DNA of 64,000 bases from NCBI RefSeq assembly GCF_014905175.1, contig NC_057792.1:17366963-17430962 (forward strand), written 5' to 3'. Positions 49,261 to 61,413 of this stretch are shown one piece after another. The notes below the pieces were generated by a model that saw only the letters and a list, made by a program, of their open reading frames with translations, was not told the origin of the DNA and made no database searches. The position numbers and the translations under genes were made by a program. Each line of letters begins with the position of its first letter. The stretch's first letter is position 1. The DNA comes from Aphidius gifuensis. Taxonomy: Eukaryota > Arthropoda > Insecta > Hymenoptera > Braconidae.

Positions 49261-51247
49261 TGTATATGAAAATATAACAGATTCATTGGACCAAAATTTT
49301 ATGTAGACTGGATAATTTTTTTTCTTTGATTTGCTTTTTTTTTTAGCTTTCTTATTTTCATTGTATCCTTCATGATGCTTTGTCTTTTTTAAAAAAATAG
49401 AAAATTTTAATTTCTATCGTAAAAAAAAGAGCAGAGAAAAGTTACAAATTTTTTACTAAAAAATTATTGTTTTATGCCAATTTTAAATTTTAAAAAACAT
49501 GTAACTTATTCAAATTAAATATTTCCGTAAAGTAGAAGTAATAAACAATATTAGAAAATAAAAAATTGTTAAAATAGACAATCCAAAAATTTCCCATGCT
49601 CTTCGAAACTAGGATATCAATAATTTTTGATTTTTTGTTTTTAGAAATCTTCTAGTATGATGTCATGCCTTAATGAATAATAGTAACAAATAATAATTAA
49701 TAATAATAATTGTTGATAAAGTCATTGAAAATTGACTAAATGTAAAATAAAATTTTTTTGATGAATAAAAAAATATAATTTATTTATTAATAATCTCAAT
49801 CGAAACACAAAGAAAAAAAATGCCGAAAACTTTTTTGAATAAAAATTCGTTGACAAATTTATTAATTATAAATAAAAATTTTAAAATTTATAATAATATT
49901 TTTTAAACAAAACTGTTGAATAAAAAGACAAAAAAAAAACAAAAAAAAAAAAATAAAACAATTTTCGGAAGTTTAATAAATTTTTGGCAAACGTACATAA
50001 AAAAAAATGAGAAAAAAAAAAAATTGGATAATAAAAGGCCTCTGTACATTATCATTAGCAATTCCGTGATTGATAAAAAAAAAAAAAATATCTATATCTG
50101 TAATTAGTATGGAAGTTACTTTGAAATTAATACGAATTATAATTATAATAAAAAAAAAAATTATTAAAAGTTCCACAAAGAAATAAATATAAATGAAAAA
50201 AAAAATAAATATATCCTTTGGTGTAATTATGTATGTCTATGATATAAAAAAAAAAAAAAAACATATATTTATATTATATACCACTATGATAAAATTAAGA
50301 AAATATTAATAATGATGTTGATAAATAAAAAAAAAAATAAAATAATGTTGCAAAGTTTTTGTTCAATTGTCAGTGAATTATTATATCATTTTTAATTCAC
50401 ATGGGATTTTTTTTCTTTTTTTTTTTTTTGGCTCGTTATTATTAAATTTATATCTTGAGAAATAAATATAGCAGCCAGGATTTTTTTAGTTTAAATTGTT
50501 CAGGATTTTTTCCTCTATCAGTCAGTAAATTTTTAAGACAATCCTTCTTTGCGTTCGAAAAACATATAAGATCAAAATCCTAATAATCTTTGTTATTCTT
50601 TGCAGTGCATTTACCTCTTTTCAATTTAGTAAATTTATTTTTCTCGCTTTTCCAACGTCTATTCGATTTTTCTTTATATTTACATCATTGAATAAAGAAA
50701 ATAAACAAAGCCTTTCCGACTTAAATTTACGTTTTTTTCTTAACTCACTCATATTTAAATAATTCAAAAGAATAAAAAACAACTACAAAGATAAAATATT
50801 AAATTAAGTAAAGAACGAAATGATCAAACGAACACAAACGAAATTTAAAAAAAAACCAATAGTTTCGTTTTAAAAATTAAATTAGACTACATGAAAATTC
50901 GCCTTTATACAAAGTGTCAAAAGTCAAAACTCAAACGTGTCAAAAAAATAAATAAATAAAGTTTGACAGATGGATTTATTATATTAATTAATACAATAGT
51001 TATGGCACTTGAGAAAAAAAATTATGACTCAATATGAGTAATATGAAGTGACGATTTATTGATAAAATAATATGAGGAAATATAAAATTCAATTAGTGAA
51101 AAAAAGAGTAATTCAAATGATAGGTTAACAGGTGTATTGGAGAACAATACATTTCCAATAAAATTATAGGTAAATTAATTGTTATAAACAGATATGTTTG
51201 TTTATTGAATTGTATCTTTTGTTTTTTGTAGAGATAAAATAATTAAT
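49261..51247. other. gene-poor region upstream of the golgin gene
   Basis: Mostly AT-rich. 50440-50950 has a more coding-like composition and holds a 43-codon minus-strand frame (see 50621-50752). The final ~250 bp before 51248 should contain the promoter and leader of the GRIP-domain gene; no motif is evident. Confidence 0.4.
50621..50752 (-). CDS. small minus-strand ORF of unknown status (43 aa)
   Basis: ATG at 50752 opens a basic peptide beginning MSELRKKRKFKSERLCLF and ending at TGA 50621. It lies in a patch of better base composition than its surroundings, which is the only reason to list it. It could be the first exon of an unrecognised minus-strand gene, a small basic protein, or chance. 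No homology is recognised. Confidence 0.2.
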   Translation of the reverse strand: MSELRKKRKFKSERLCLFSLFNDVNIKKNRIDVGKARKINLLN

Positions 51248-53505
51248 ATGAATTCAAAAACCAAAGGTCAGCTGCAAAGTAGCAGCACAAATGACAATGT
51301 GCAACCAGAAAAAGAGCCAAAAGTACAGAATCAACTGGTACGATAGACAGTGTCAAAATTTAAATATTAATTATTGATAATATAATAATAAAAGTTTGTA
51401 AAATAATTAATTTATAATTTTAGAATAAAGAAGATACAATGAGAAAAACAGAAACTCCAGAAGAATTAAAAACACAACTTGGTGTATTGATGAATTCATT
51501 GGCAATATTATCAGCTGAAAAATCAAGAATGGAGGCTAATTTTCAATCAGATAAAAAGCTATTAAGAAATGAACGTGAAGAGGTAAACATCATGAGTGTA
51601 TAACACTCATCTTTAATAAAAAAAAAAAAAACAACACAGCCATCATATAAATTAATATATTAAATTACAGTGTGAAAAAACAGTTAAAGATTTAAAAGAA
51701 AAATTAAAACGTGCACAACATAATACACAATTAGAAGTGGAACATGTCAAGTATAAATTAATTATGGAAAGACATGAACGTGAAAAAGAACAAGCAGATA
51801 ATTCATCAATGATTAAAGAACTTCAAAGAATTATTACTGATGAAAGACGTAATAAAGAAATACTTGAACAACAAATTAAAGATATAAAAAATCAAATGGT
51901 TAATAAAACACAAAATAAATATCTTGAAGCTGAATTAGAAATAGCTAATAATAAATTAAAACAAGCAGAGGCTGCTGTTAAAGAAACACCACCAATGCTT
52001 TTATCATTACAATCTGAACTCGCAAATTTAAAAAAACAATATAAAAATGCACTTCATGAGGTGGGCACTTAAAATAATAATTAAATTAATTAAAAGTTTT
52101 ATTAATATAATAATAATAATTTTTTAGGAAAGAAAAAGAGTAGCAAATGCTGAACAACAAGCTAAAATTTTAGAAATGTCACATGAATCTAGAGTTGCTG
52201 GTTTAGAATCAAGACTTGCTGAATTATCAGAAACTGTTGGTGGATATGATAGACTACGACAAAATGATCAACATGCTATACAAAAATTACGAGATCAACT
52301 TGTTGATTTAAAAATAAATGAAGACAAGGAACAAGATACTACAACTGACATAAATGATCCAGATATTATTAAACATAAAATACGTGATTTGTATTGTTGT
52401 TTAATAAATATTAATAATAAAAATAATTCAATTAACATAAAAGGTAATTAGTTACTTATATTAGATAATTGATTTTTTTTATTAATTGTGGTTTGTTTGG
52501 TTTTTTTCTCCAGATTTTTTAGAAAGTTTAAATTTAAAAGATACCAATGATGACATTGATTATCAAAAAAAATATGAATTACTTCAACAAGAATTTGATA
52601 AATATAAACAACAATATTCAAATACAGTTGATAGAAATAATAGTTTGAAATTGAAAAATAATAATAGTAATAATAATGCACAAGATAATAGTTCAGAATT
52701 AAATTTAAGAAAATCATATTGTAAAAATTTAGAAGAAAGAATACGTGTATTAAATCATGATATTAATAATTATGAAAATGAGTATAAAAAAAAATTAGAT
52801 CAACAAATGCAACAAATACAAGAAGAGAGAATAAGATTTGAAAGAATATTGACACAAAAAGAGACTGATTATCGTGGTAAAATAGCAACTCTTGAGCATC
52901 AATTGTTACGTCAACGTGAAAGATCATTGGCATTAATTGAGGATAAAGAAAAAGAAATTTTAACTCTTAAATCATCATTTCATGCAATATTAACAAAAAA
53001 TAATGATCCATTAAATATTGAAAGACATAAAAATGATGAAAAACGAACAATTGAACCATCAGCTGATTTTATAACAGCTCTTCTTTCAGTTGAAAGTCCA
53101 CCAATGTTACACTATGCTCAAGAATTAGCACGTAAAGATATTCAAGTATCTAATTTACGTAAACAAAATAATGAATTAGAAGCAGATCTTAGAAAAAATC
53201 AACGAGAACTTTTAGCAGCCTCAGAACGTCATGCCAAAGAAATTAAAAATTTGGAATCAAGTATAACAAGGTATCTTAAATATATATTTATAAATAATCC
53301 TGAGAATAGTTGATGATTAAATTATTTTTTTAGATTGGAAGCTTATAAATCTCGTGAAGGTGCTAATTTAGAATATTTAAAAAATGTCATTGTTAATTAT
53401 TTAACAAGTAATGATCCCTCTAGTCGACGACACATGATGAATGCAATTTCAACAGTTTTACGTTTTACAAATGATGAAATTGATAAAATTCAACGAGCTA
53501 AATGA
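51248..53505 (+). CDS. GRIP and coiled-coil domain-containing golgin (GCC1/GCC88-like)
   Basis: Six exons: 51248-51337, 51424-51582, 51671-52060, 52128-52443, 52514-53270 and 53334-53505. The total is 1884 nt (627 aa). After a polar N-terminus the protein is almost wholly heptad coiled coil rich in Glu, Lys and Gln. It ends in a GRIP domain (about 572-620): NLEYLKNVIVNYLTSND, then RRHMMNAISTVLRFTNDEI, with the key Tyr at about 585. GRIP domains bind Arl1-GTP and dock golgins on the trans-Golgi network, where GCC88 tethers endosome-derived carriers. Length and the two-part coiled coil suit GCC1/GCC88 better than the much longer golgin-245 or GCC185. It is tail-to-tail with the deacylase gene. 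Confidence 0.85.
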
Positions 53506-53633
53506 TATTGACAACACAATCTATTAATTGTAAATTTTAATTTTAATCAAATGTATTTATAACAATCATTTTATTTTATGTAAAATATTCATATACATAT
53601 TTAATATGGAAAAGACACAATGCACTGATGTTA

Positions 53634-53639
53634 AATAAA
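53634..53639 (+). terminator. candidate poly(A) signal of the GRIP-domain gene
   Basis: AATAAA 129 nt past the stop. The converging deacylase gene has a minus-strand AATAAA at 53785-53780. Confidence 0.4.
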
Positions 53640-53914
53640 ATTTCATATTAAAAATATACTGAATTGAATGATATCCCTACGAAAATGATTCCCAATAATA
53701 GCAGACGAAATTAATTTGGTTGTAGAAATAATTTTACAAAAATTTCGAATTATTATTTTTCATAATTGACAAGTTAAAATTTATTATTGTCAAAGAGAAA
53801 CTTGATGTGAGTTACTTCAACATTCTCATATTAATTTACATACAATAATTGTCATCTTGAAAAATCAACAAATAAATTTTTACATATCAAGTAAAATTAA
53901 TTTAATAGTAATGA

Positions 53915-54671
53915 CTAGACTTTTCGTTTTGCAGATGATTCAATGTCAAGTGTAACTGGTCCATCATTTTCAATGTTGACACTCATCATAGCTCCGAACC
54001 TTCCATCTTAATTACAAATAATAAATAAATAATTTTTACAAAAAAAAAAACGATTTTACAAAAGTCTCATCATTTAATTACCTTTAATGTATTTTGGCTC
54101 GTATTTTTTACCAAGTTCAGATAAAAAATTATTGTAAAAAGGCTCTGCTAATGATGCAGTCATTGCTTGATGAAAATCAAGTTTATTTCCTTTCAGAGTG
54201 TGATAAAGAGTAAATTGACTTATACACAATATTTCATACTGCTTGTCCATAACACTTGCTGACCATTTTTTTCCATTTTCTCCATCAAATATCTTCAAGT
54301 TAAGTATTTTTCTGACACTAAAAATAAAATAATAATCAAACTATTAAACTATTATTTATTATTAATTAATTAATTAATATAACACACATGTAATCAAGAT
54401 CCTCAATTGTATCATCATTTTTAATTCCAACAAGAACACACAGTCCATTTCCAATACTGCTGATCACTTTTCCATCAACTGAAAATTCAATTTAATTTAT
54501 ATTTATCAATTAAATATAATTCACTTGTCATAAATAACAATAACAGTTAACAATTAATTTTTTATTTTTGTTTATATTTACAAACAACATACTGTAGTAT
54601 ATTTAAAAAAAAAATATAATTTAAAAACCTGTAACTGAAGCTTTAGTAACTCTTTGAATAACAGTTTTCAT
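53915..54671 (-). CDS. Dtd: D-aminoacyl-tRNA deacylase (DTD1)
   Basis: Four minus-strand exons: 54671-54629, 54478-54388, 54317-54082 and 54006-53915. The total is 462 nt (153 aa), the usual core length without the tail found in vertebrates. The family motifs are intact: MKTVIQRVTKASVTV at the N-terminus, SQFTL with the active-site Thr at 81, KGNKLDFHQAM, and the cis Gly-Pro motif NDGPVTLD (Gly139-Pro140) that excludes L-amino acids. The enzyme hydrolyses D-aminoacyl-tRNA, and also glycine mischarged on tRNA-Ala, as a translation proofreading step. Exon 2 ends at a weak donor (AT|GTGTGT), but it restores the conserved YIVRKILNL helix. Confidence 0.95.
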
Positions 54672-55620
54672 AATTTTATTTAATAAAAAATTACTGAAAT
54701 AATTATTAAATTTAATGACAGTAATTAAATAATATGATTTTAAATGTCAATGTTTTTTGTTGTTTATTTAAATAATAAAACATGTGTGTGAAAAACAGTG
54801 AAAAAAATAGTGCTATTTGGAGCAGCCATTGGAAAATTCCTAGTGTTTTTGTTTTTTTAGTATTTTAATTTTGCTCAGTTGGCAAGCATGTCTTTGTTGA
54901 TATAAAAATTATAAACAACCAATGAATTGCTTGTCTATATTATAAATATTACACACAGATGCTATCGCGTATGTAAAACTGTGTAAAAAAACAACTCTAG
55001 CATCCCGCGTGTGTCTGATTCCTCGGTATTTTTTTATTATTTATTTTTTTAAAATTTTATATTTATCATCATTATAATACAAACTGTACTTATACACCTA
55101 TATTACAATATAGCACAATTTTTTTAATACAACAAACATACCTATATAGATGATATTACGTATTATTATTATGATTATTGTTGTTTGACTTTTCAAAGAT
55201 TGTTTACAGCAGTCATGAACACACAAATAATATTAATTATTAAACTGTGAATTATTTGTGCTACTTGACTGTTTAAAAAAAATTATATAAAAATTATAAA
55301 CAACAATAATATTAATTATTTAATAATTATTTATAATAATATCTAATATTTGTGTGTGTTTTTTAGTGTTAAAATAATAAAATAAACTGTATGTATATAA
55401 AATTGATAAAAAAAAAAAACATAAACAATTGTGTTTTATAATATTAAAAAAAATATATAATATAATATTTTAATGAGCCACTTGTTGCATCTAGGTTATG
55501 CTTATTTAATATATAATTTATCAATTACAATAAACAATGATAGTATATTGTGCATCATATTGTGATACAAGTGGTTATTAAATAAAAGTTTAATAAAGCA
55601 ATAGTTATTATCTTGTGAGA
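54672..55620. other. divergent intergenic region, deacylase / CEP152-like
   Basis: It should hold promoters for both divergent genes. A patch at 54800-55030 is less AT-rich (GGAGCAGCCATTGG, CTATCGCG, CATCCCGCG) and is the best candidate. The rest is AT-rich. Confidence 0.35.
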
Positions 55621-58600
55621 ATGCAGGATCATATTGTCATGGATGATCCTGGTTTGAGTCTTTATCAAGGAGCTGGTAGTATTCATATTAATACCAATAT
55701 ACAGGAACAACAAGAGGCTGATAATCAAGAAGAACTTAAAGAAATACAACAAGAGGTAATTATTTTAATAATATAATTTATAATAGTTAAAATATTAGTA
55801 TTATTATTATTATATTTTAATTTATTTAGATTGGAGTTACATTGGCTAATAATTTACCTGACTGGGAGGGAGATGAAGATAGTGAAAATAGTTCTGTAAA
55901 TAGTAGTCGATTTCATGATACATCAAGAGCATCATGTACAAACAGTATTATAAATTTAAAATTCGCCAATGATAATGAATTAATTCAATATGATAATTAT
56001 GATCAAGTTCATAATGACATTGATAAAATAACACCAGTTTTTGATACAGATAAACAATTTCATATATTTGAACAAGCACCATTAACAACTCCACATAATA
56101 ATAACCATAATAATAATAATAATTACAATAATAATAATAATAGCAATAGTAAAAATAATAATATTATTAATAATAATAATAATAATAATAATAACAACAA
56201 TGATATTATTATTAAAGAAAATAATGTTAATTTGACAAATGATAGTGATTATGAATTTCCAAGACAACCAAGATTACCAAGTCAATCAACATCATTTCCA
56301 CCAGATATAACAACACAAATAAATGATGGTTATACAATACTTGATAATAATTATCCAACAGATTATCAAACACCATCAAATCATTATCAAATTAATAGAC
56401 AAAATTATAATAAAAATAATAATGGTTATACTGGTGATATATATGAAAATAATAATGTACAAATAAATAATCAAGATGTTAATGATCATGGTTTTGCAAC
56501 TGGTATTAATGGTATTGATAATACAAGTAATTATGAAGCATATAAAGCTGCTGATTTACAAAGTAAGGAAAGATTTGAAATTTTGTGTGGTATTAAAGAA
56601 CAACAGTTGATTCGATTACAAAATGATATTAGAGAATTACAAGCTGAAAAAGATACACAAACAGAAAAATTATCAAAAAAATTAAGACTTGCTGAAGCTG
56701 AAAGAAATCAAGCAGATTTTTCACGTGATCAAACACAAGCTGTATTGGTTGAATCAAAAGCTGAAGTTTCAAAATTACAAAGATATCTTGATGAGTATAA
56801 AAAAAATATTGATGTTGAAAGAAAAATAAATGAAAATTTAAATGATGAATTAAATGTAACTAAAAGTACAGTTACTGATTTATTAAAAAAAATTGAAATA
56901 GTAGAAGCAAAACAATCATCATATGCATCAGATAAAACACATGAAAAATTTCTTAAACAAACACAGGATAAACATGCTGCTGAAATACGAAGTATGCAAT
57001 CACAAATTGATCAACTTACTGATAAATTAAAAAAAAAGGTAGCTATTTTTATATTTATATAATTAACTTAAATTAAAATAATAATAGTAATAATTAATTT
57101 TTAATTTTTTTTTCAATTATTAATAGGATTCAAATTATATTTCTTTGGAACAACAATTTTGTGAATTACAAAGAACAAATGAAAAAAATTTACTTGAAAG
57201 AAGTGAAGCTGTTAATAAATTATCAAAAGCACTACAAGAAAGTCAAAATAAACATGGTAATTTAATTGCAATGAATCATAGTCAAGAAAATATGCAATTA
57301 CAAAATAAAATAAAATTATTAATGGATGAAAAAATTGAATTTGAAAATACTATTAAAGATTTACAAAATAAATTGGAAATTGCAAAAGCTGATGCACAAA
57401 ATTATGATGATTTATTGATGGATCCACAATCTGATTCAATAAAACAAATGAAACTTGGTGATTATCAATCATCTAGTAAAGATAATGAAGATATTAAAAA
57501 TAAATTACAGTGTGAATTAAGAAGATGCATTGCTGGACAAACAGTCAAAAGAAAAGAAATAACAAAATTAGAAAATATAATATCACAAAAAGATTTGGAA
57601 TTAAAAAAATCACAAGAAATTACATCAACATGTCAACAAGAAGCAGCACGTTATTCAAAACGTGTTAATGAACTTGAAACTAAAATAAAAGATATGATTG
57701 CTGATAGTATATATGAAACAAATGCTGAAATTAAAAGATTAAATGAAAATTTAAATGATTTACAAAAACAAAATGAAACATTAAAATGTGAAAAAAATAA
57801 TTTACAAGAAAAATTAGAAGAAACACTTGCTGCACAAGAAGAATCAATACGTAAAATTCAACAAGAAACAATTGCACAACAAGAAAAAACAACAAGTGAA
57901 GAATATAATAAAGAATTTTTAGATATTCATGATGAAGGTGTTAAAAGAGTTCGTCAAGAAGCTATCATTGAAATAACAAAACTACAAGTACAATTAGAAA
58001 GTACAGAAAAAGAATTAATTGAAATTAAAGAAAAATATATTGAATTATGTGTTATTAAAAATAAATTAATGACTGATCATGAAAATGAAATAAAATCATT
58101 AAAAGAAACTTATGATTATTTAGAAAATCATAAAACTGATATTGATGAAACAAAAATTAAAATTGCCGAAATGGAAATGAATTATGATTTGTTAAAGAAA
58201 AAATATGAAAATTTAGTTAATGAAAAATGTAATTTGACTAAAAAAATTAATAAATATGAGCATGAAATGTCATTATTAAAAAAAAATAATAACAACAATA
58301 ATTTAATTGATAAATTAAAATCTGATAATGATAAATTAAAGCTAGCATGTGATAATTTATTAAAAGAAAAAAATGATTATAAACAAAAAATATATGATCT
58401 TGAAATTAAGCTAACTGAATATAAAGCTGATATTATTGAGCTTAATGATAAATTAAATCATCCAAATGAAAATTTAATAATTTCACAAAATGAGCTGGAA
58501 AATGAACTTGCACAGTATAAAGAAATTGTCAAAGAACTTGGTGATCAATTGAGTAATAGTAATAATAGTAATTTAAAAAAAAATGATATATGCCAAGAAG

Positions 58601-59693
58601 AAAGATTAAAACAGCTTGAATTAAAACTTCAAGAAAAAGAAGTACAATTACAAAGATTACATGATCTTGATAAATTAAAAGATGAACGTGATCAATTGGT
58701 TACAAAATTAAAACATCAAGCAAAACAATTTGAACAATATGTTAAAAGTCAAAAACAAGTACAAGCTGAATTAAATTTATCACCAAGAAGTACAATTGAT
58801 GGTGTTGATTTTCAAAAATTACGTGAAATGTCAACAAAAGAAGTTAGAGAAGAAATGGAACAAAAAGTTGCTGAAGAATTAAGAATAATTGATGATAAAC
58901 ACAGAGAAAAACAACGTATTATTGAACAAAAATACAAAACAGCATTAAATGAATTAAATGAAAAAACTAAAAATGTATTACAAGCTGAAAGAATGAAATT
59001 ACAATCATCATTTAAAGCACAAGAACAAATATTTACACAAATATTTGAAGTTAAACTTGATGAATATAAACGTGAATTAAATATAAGAAATTTAAAAATT
59101 GAAGAATTACAAACATTATTACGACGTAAAGAGCACGAAATTGAAGAAGAAAAAAATGATATGGCACAAGTAATGTCTGAATGGATTCTTGAAATACAAA
59201 CAGTTAAAGAAACTGGTTTAAAATTACAACAAGAAAATAATAAATTACATGATGATAATAAATTATTAAAAATTAATGAAACAAAATTAAATGAAGCTAT
59301 TGAAATGTTAAAAAGTAAAATAACTGAATTAAATGATGCTATTGATTTGATCAAACAAAAATATCAAAAAGCCAAAACTACTGCATCAAATTACAAGGTA
59401 CAAATTCAACAGAAAAATTCACATAACAATATTTAATAAATGTAAAATAATTATGATAATTAAATTTTATTTTTTAGATTTATGCAGCTAATAAGGAAAA
59501 ATTTCTATCAGGTGAATGTAAAAGAATTGAAGAGGGCTATAAGAAAGCTTTGAATCAAGTTGAACAAAAACTCAATGAAATGATTGATACACAAGAAAAA
59601 GAGGTCAATGAAAAACTCACAAAAATGCAAAATAATTATGAGGAACAAATACAAAAATTGCGACAAAAACAGAAGTACAAAGAAAAAAATTAA
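55621..59693 (+). CDS. CEP152/asterless-like centrosomal coiled-coil protein
   Basis: Four exons, all phase 0: 55621-55755, 55830-57038, 57127-59397 and 59478-59693. The total is 3831 nt (1276 aa). The N-terminal ~240 residues are acidic and low-complexity with a long Asn run; they hold LPDWEGDEDSEN, like the acidic Plk4-binding region of CEP152/Asl. The remainder is nearly continuous coiled coil, starting near ERFEILCGIKEQQLIRLQND, with a CEP152-like stretch NLSPRSTIDGVDFQKLREM and a final ECKRIEEGYKKAL. CEP152/asterless recruits Plk4 to centrioles for duplication. Coiled coils attract spurious similarity, so the assignment leans on domain order and the acidic head, and another centrosomal or Golgi coiled-coil protein cannot be excluded. 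An in-frame ATG at 55639 (MDDPGLSL) is an alternative start. Confidence 0.6.
56091..56215 (+). repeat. AAT/AAC (poly-Asn) repeat in the CEP152-like gene
   Basis: A run of AAT and AAC codons encodes mainly Asn with a few Ser, Lys and Ile. It lies in the disordered N-terminal region. Similar Asn runs occur in the TEX14-like gene, trithorax and capicua. Confidence 0.8.
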
Positions 59694-61330
59694 TAAAATT
59701 ATATTACGTATTTCTTAATTCAATAATTATAAATATATATATTTTTTTTTTAATTTAATTTAATATTAAAAGAGCCCGATTATTAATATAACTATGCCTA
59801 TTATAAATGCACTTTATTGTACAACACTTTTATATATTTAAATTGACATTTTAATATTTTTTTTTTTTAATCATTCAAATACTTAATTGTCAAATTTTTA
59901 ATATTTCGATTTATAATAAATGCATAGGTAGAACAAATTGGCATAAAAAATTGAACATAATATAAATATTAAATTAAATTTTTTTTTTTAAATCAAATTT
60001 AATTAATATACGTTTATTTAAAATACTCATTAATGGCCATCGGTGTCATAGTTAATTTTTCGATAATTTAAAATTATAAAATACCATCATGACATTAATA
60101 TTATAATTGTAATTATTATTAACAAGATAACAGCGAAATTTATAAAGAAAAAAAAACGAACAAAAACATAATAATCTTGCCAAAATCTTGTTTAAATCTT
60201 TAATATTAATTTTAATTATTATAAATAAATTTAGCTAGTAGTTATTCAGTATATGCCATAAAAAAATAATCTAATAAAAAATATAAAAGTGTAATTATAT
60301 TTATAATCCATGACTCACGAGCTTTTAAAACAAATTAATTTAAGTTTAATATGGCATAAATAAATTTATAAATTTATTTAAAAACAAAAAAAAAATATAT
60401 TGTAAATTGCCAAATTAATTATATAAATTTTCGGAAAGTATTTTATAAATAATTTCTACGAAAAATTTAATGATAATAATTGTAACTTTAATATTTGTAC
60501 ATAATGATGGTACAATATTTGAGTTTAATAATAGCCATAAAGAATATGTTAATAATATATTCAGAAGCAGGACTGATAGAGTACGAACAATAGTATTCAA
60601 ACTGTCATTAACAAATGACAGTGTTAAAAAGTAATTTTTTTTTTTATTTTTTATATATTTTCACATTAGGCTATTTCATGAAATATGTGGCTTAAAAAAA
60701 AATGAAAAAAAACAATAGTTGTAATATTAGTTTTTAATTCCACGAATGTACAATGAATTTCGGTACAAAATAATATGTTCATTTAATTTTTTTTTTTTTT
60801 ATATTTTCATAATATTAGTATAATAAGTTATAGATTTGTTTAATGTATCGATTTATATGAAAAAAAAAAAAAAATCATTTATTCAAGTATATAAATGAAT
60901 AAATTAAATTGATAAATTTTATTTTACTTGTATATGGATTTTACTTCTATTACAGTAGAAAAATTATTAAAAAAAATTATAATGGAAACAATTTTTATAT
61001 GAGAAAAAGATAAATAAAAAAATTAAACAAAAATTTTTATTTTTAATATTGTTTTTATTTTATAGAGACATTGGATTAGAGTCTACTAAAAAGTAATCGA
61101 ATAATTCCAAAACAATTACTAACAAGAAAATTCGCAATAGAAAATCGAAATTTTATAAATATTTCGAACACTAAGCCCTTATAATTTACCAACTTGTTCA
61201 ACAAGTGTTGTTAACTGTAAAAACTATTTTTTTGTTTTATTTAAAAATAAATACTTGTAGTATAATTATTTATAAAAAATTTTAGATAAATCTCTACCAC
61301 ACACGTGTACCAGGTTGTCATAAGTGCGCA
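59694..61330. other. AT-rich intergenic region
   Basis: CEP152-like 3' UTR, then AT-rich DNA without coding or RNA signals. An AATAAA overlaps the stop codon of the preceding gene (59692-59697), and several others follow. Confidence 0.5.
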
Positions 61331-61348
61331 AGCCTTGCAAATTGCAAT

Positions 61349-61387
61349 GACGAAAAGAGAGAGAAAGACATGAGCTCTCTCTTCGTC
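61349..61387 (+). promoter_or_regulatory. GA/CT inverted repeat just upstream of the KCTD start codon
   Basis: GACGAAAAGAGAGAG (61349-61363) pairs with CTCTCTCTTCGTC (61375-61387). There are 13 base pairs with a two-A bulge and an 11-nt loop, ending 26 nt before ATG 61414. It could be a 5' UTR stem-loop affecting initiation, or a palindromic GAGA-factor element in the promoter. Confidence 0.6.
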
Positions 61388-61413
61388 TACTAAATAGTAT
61401 TCATGGATTCAAG

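Noticed and set aside
53270..53334. Intron beginning GTATCTT considered as U12-type because SNRNP25 is nearby.
   Set aside because: It lacks the GTATCCTT donor and the TTCCTTAAC branch site; it is an ordinary U2-type intron.
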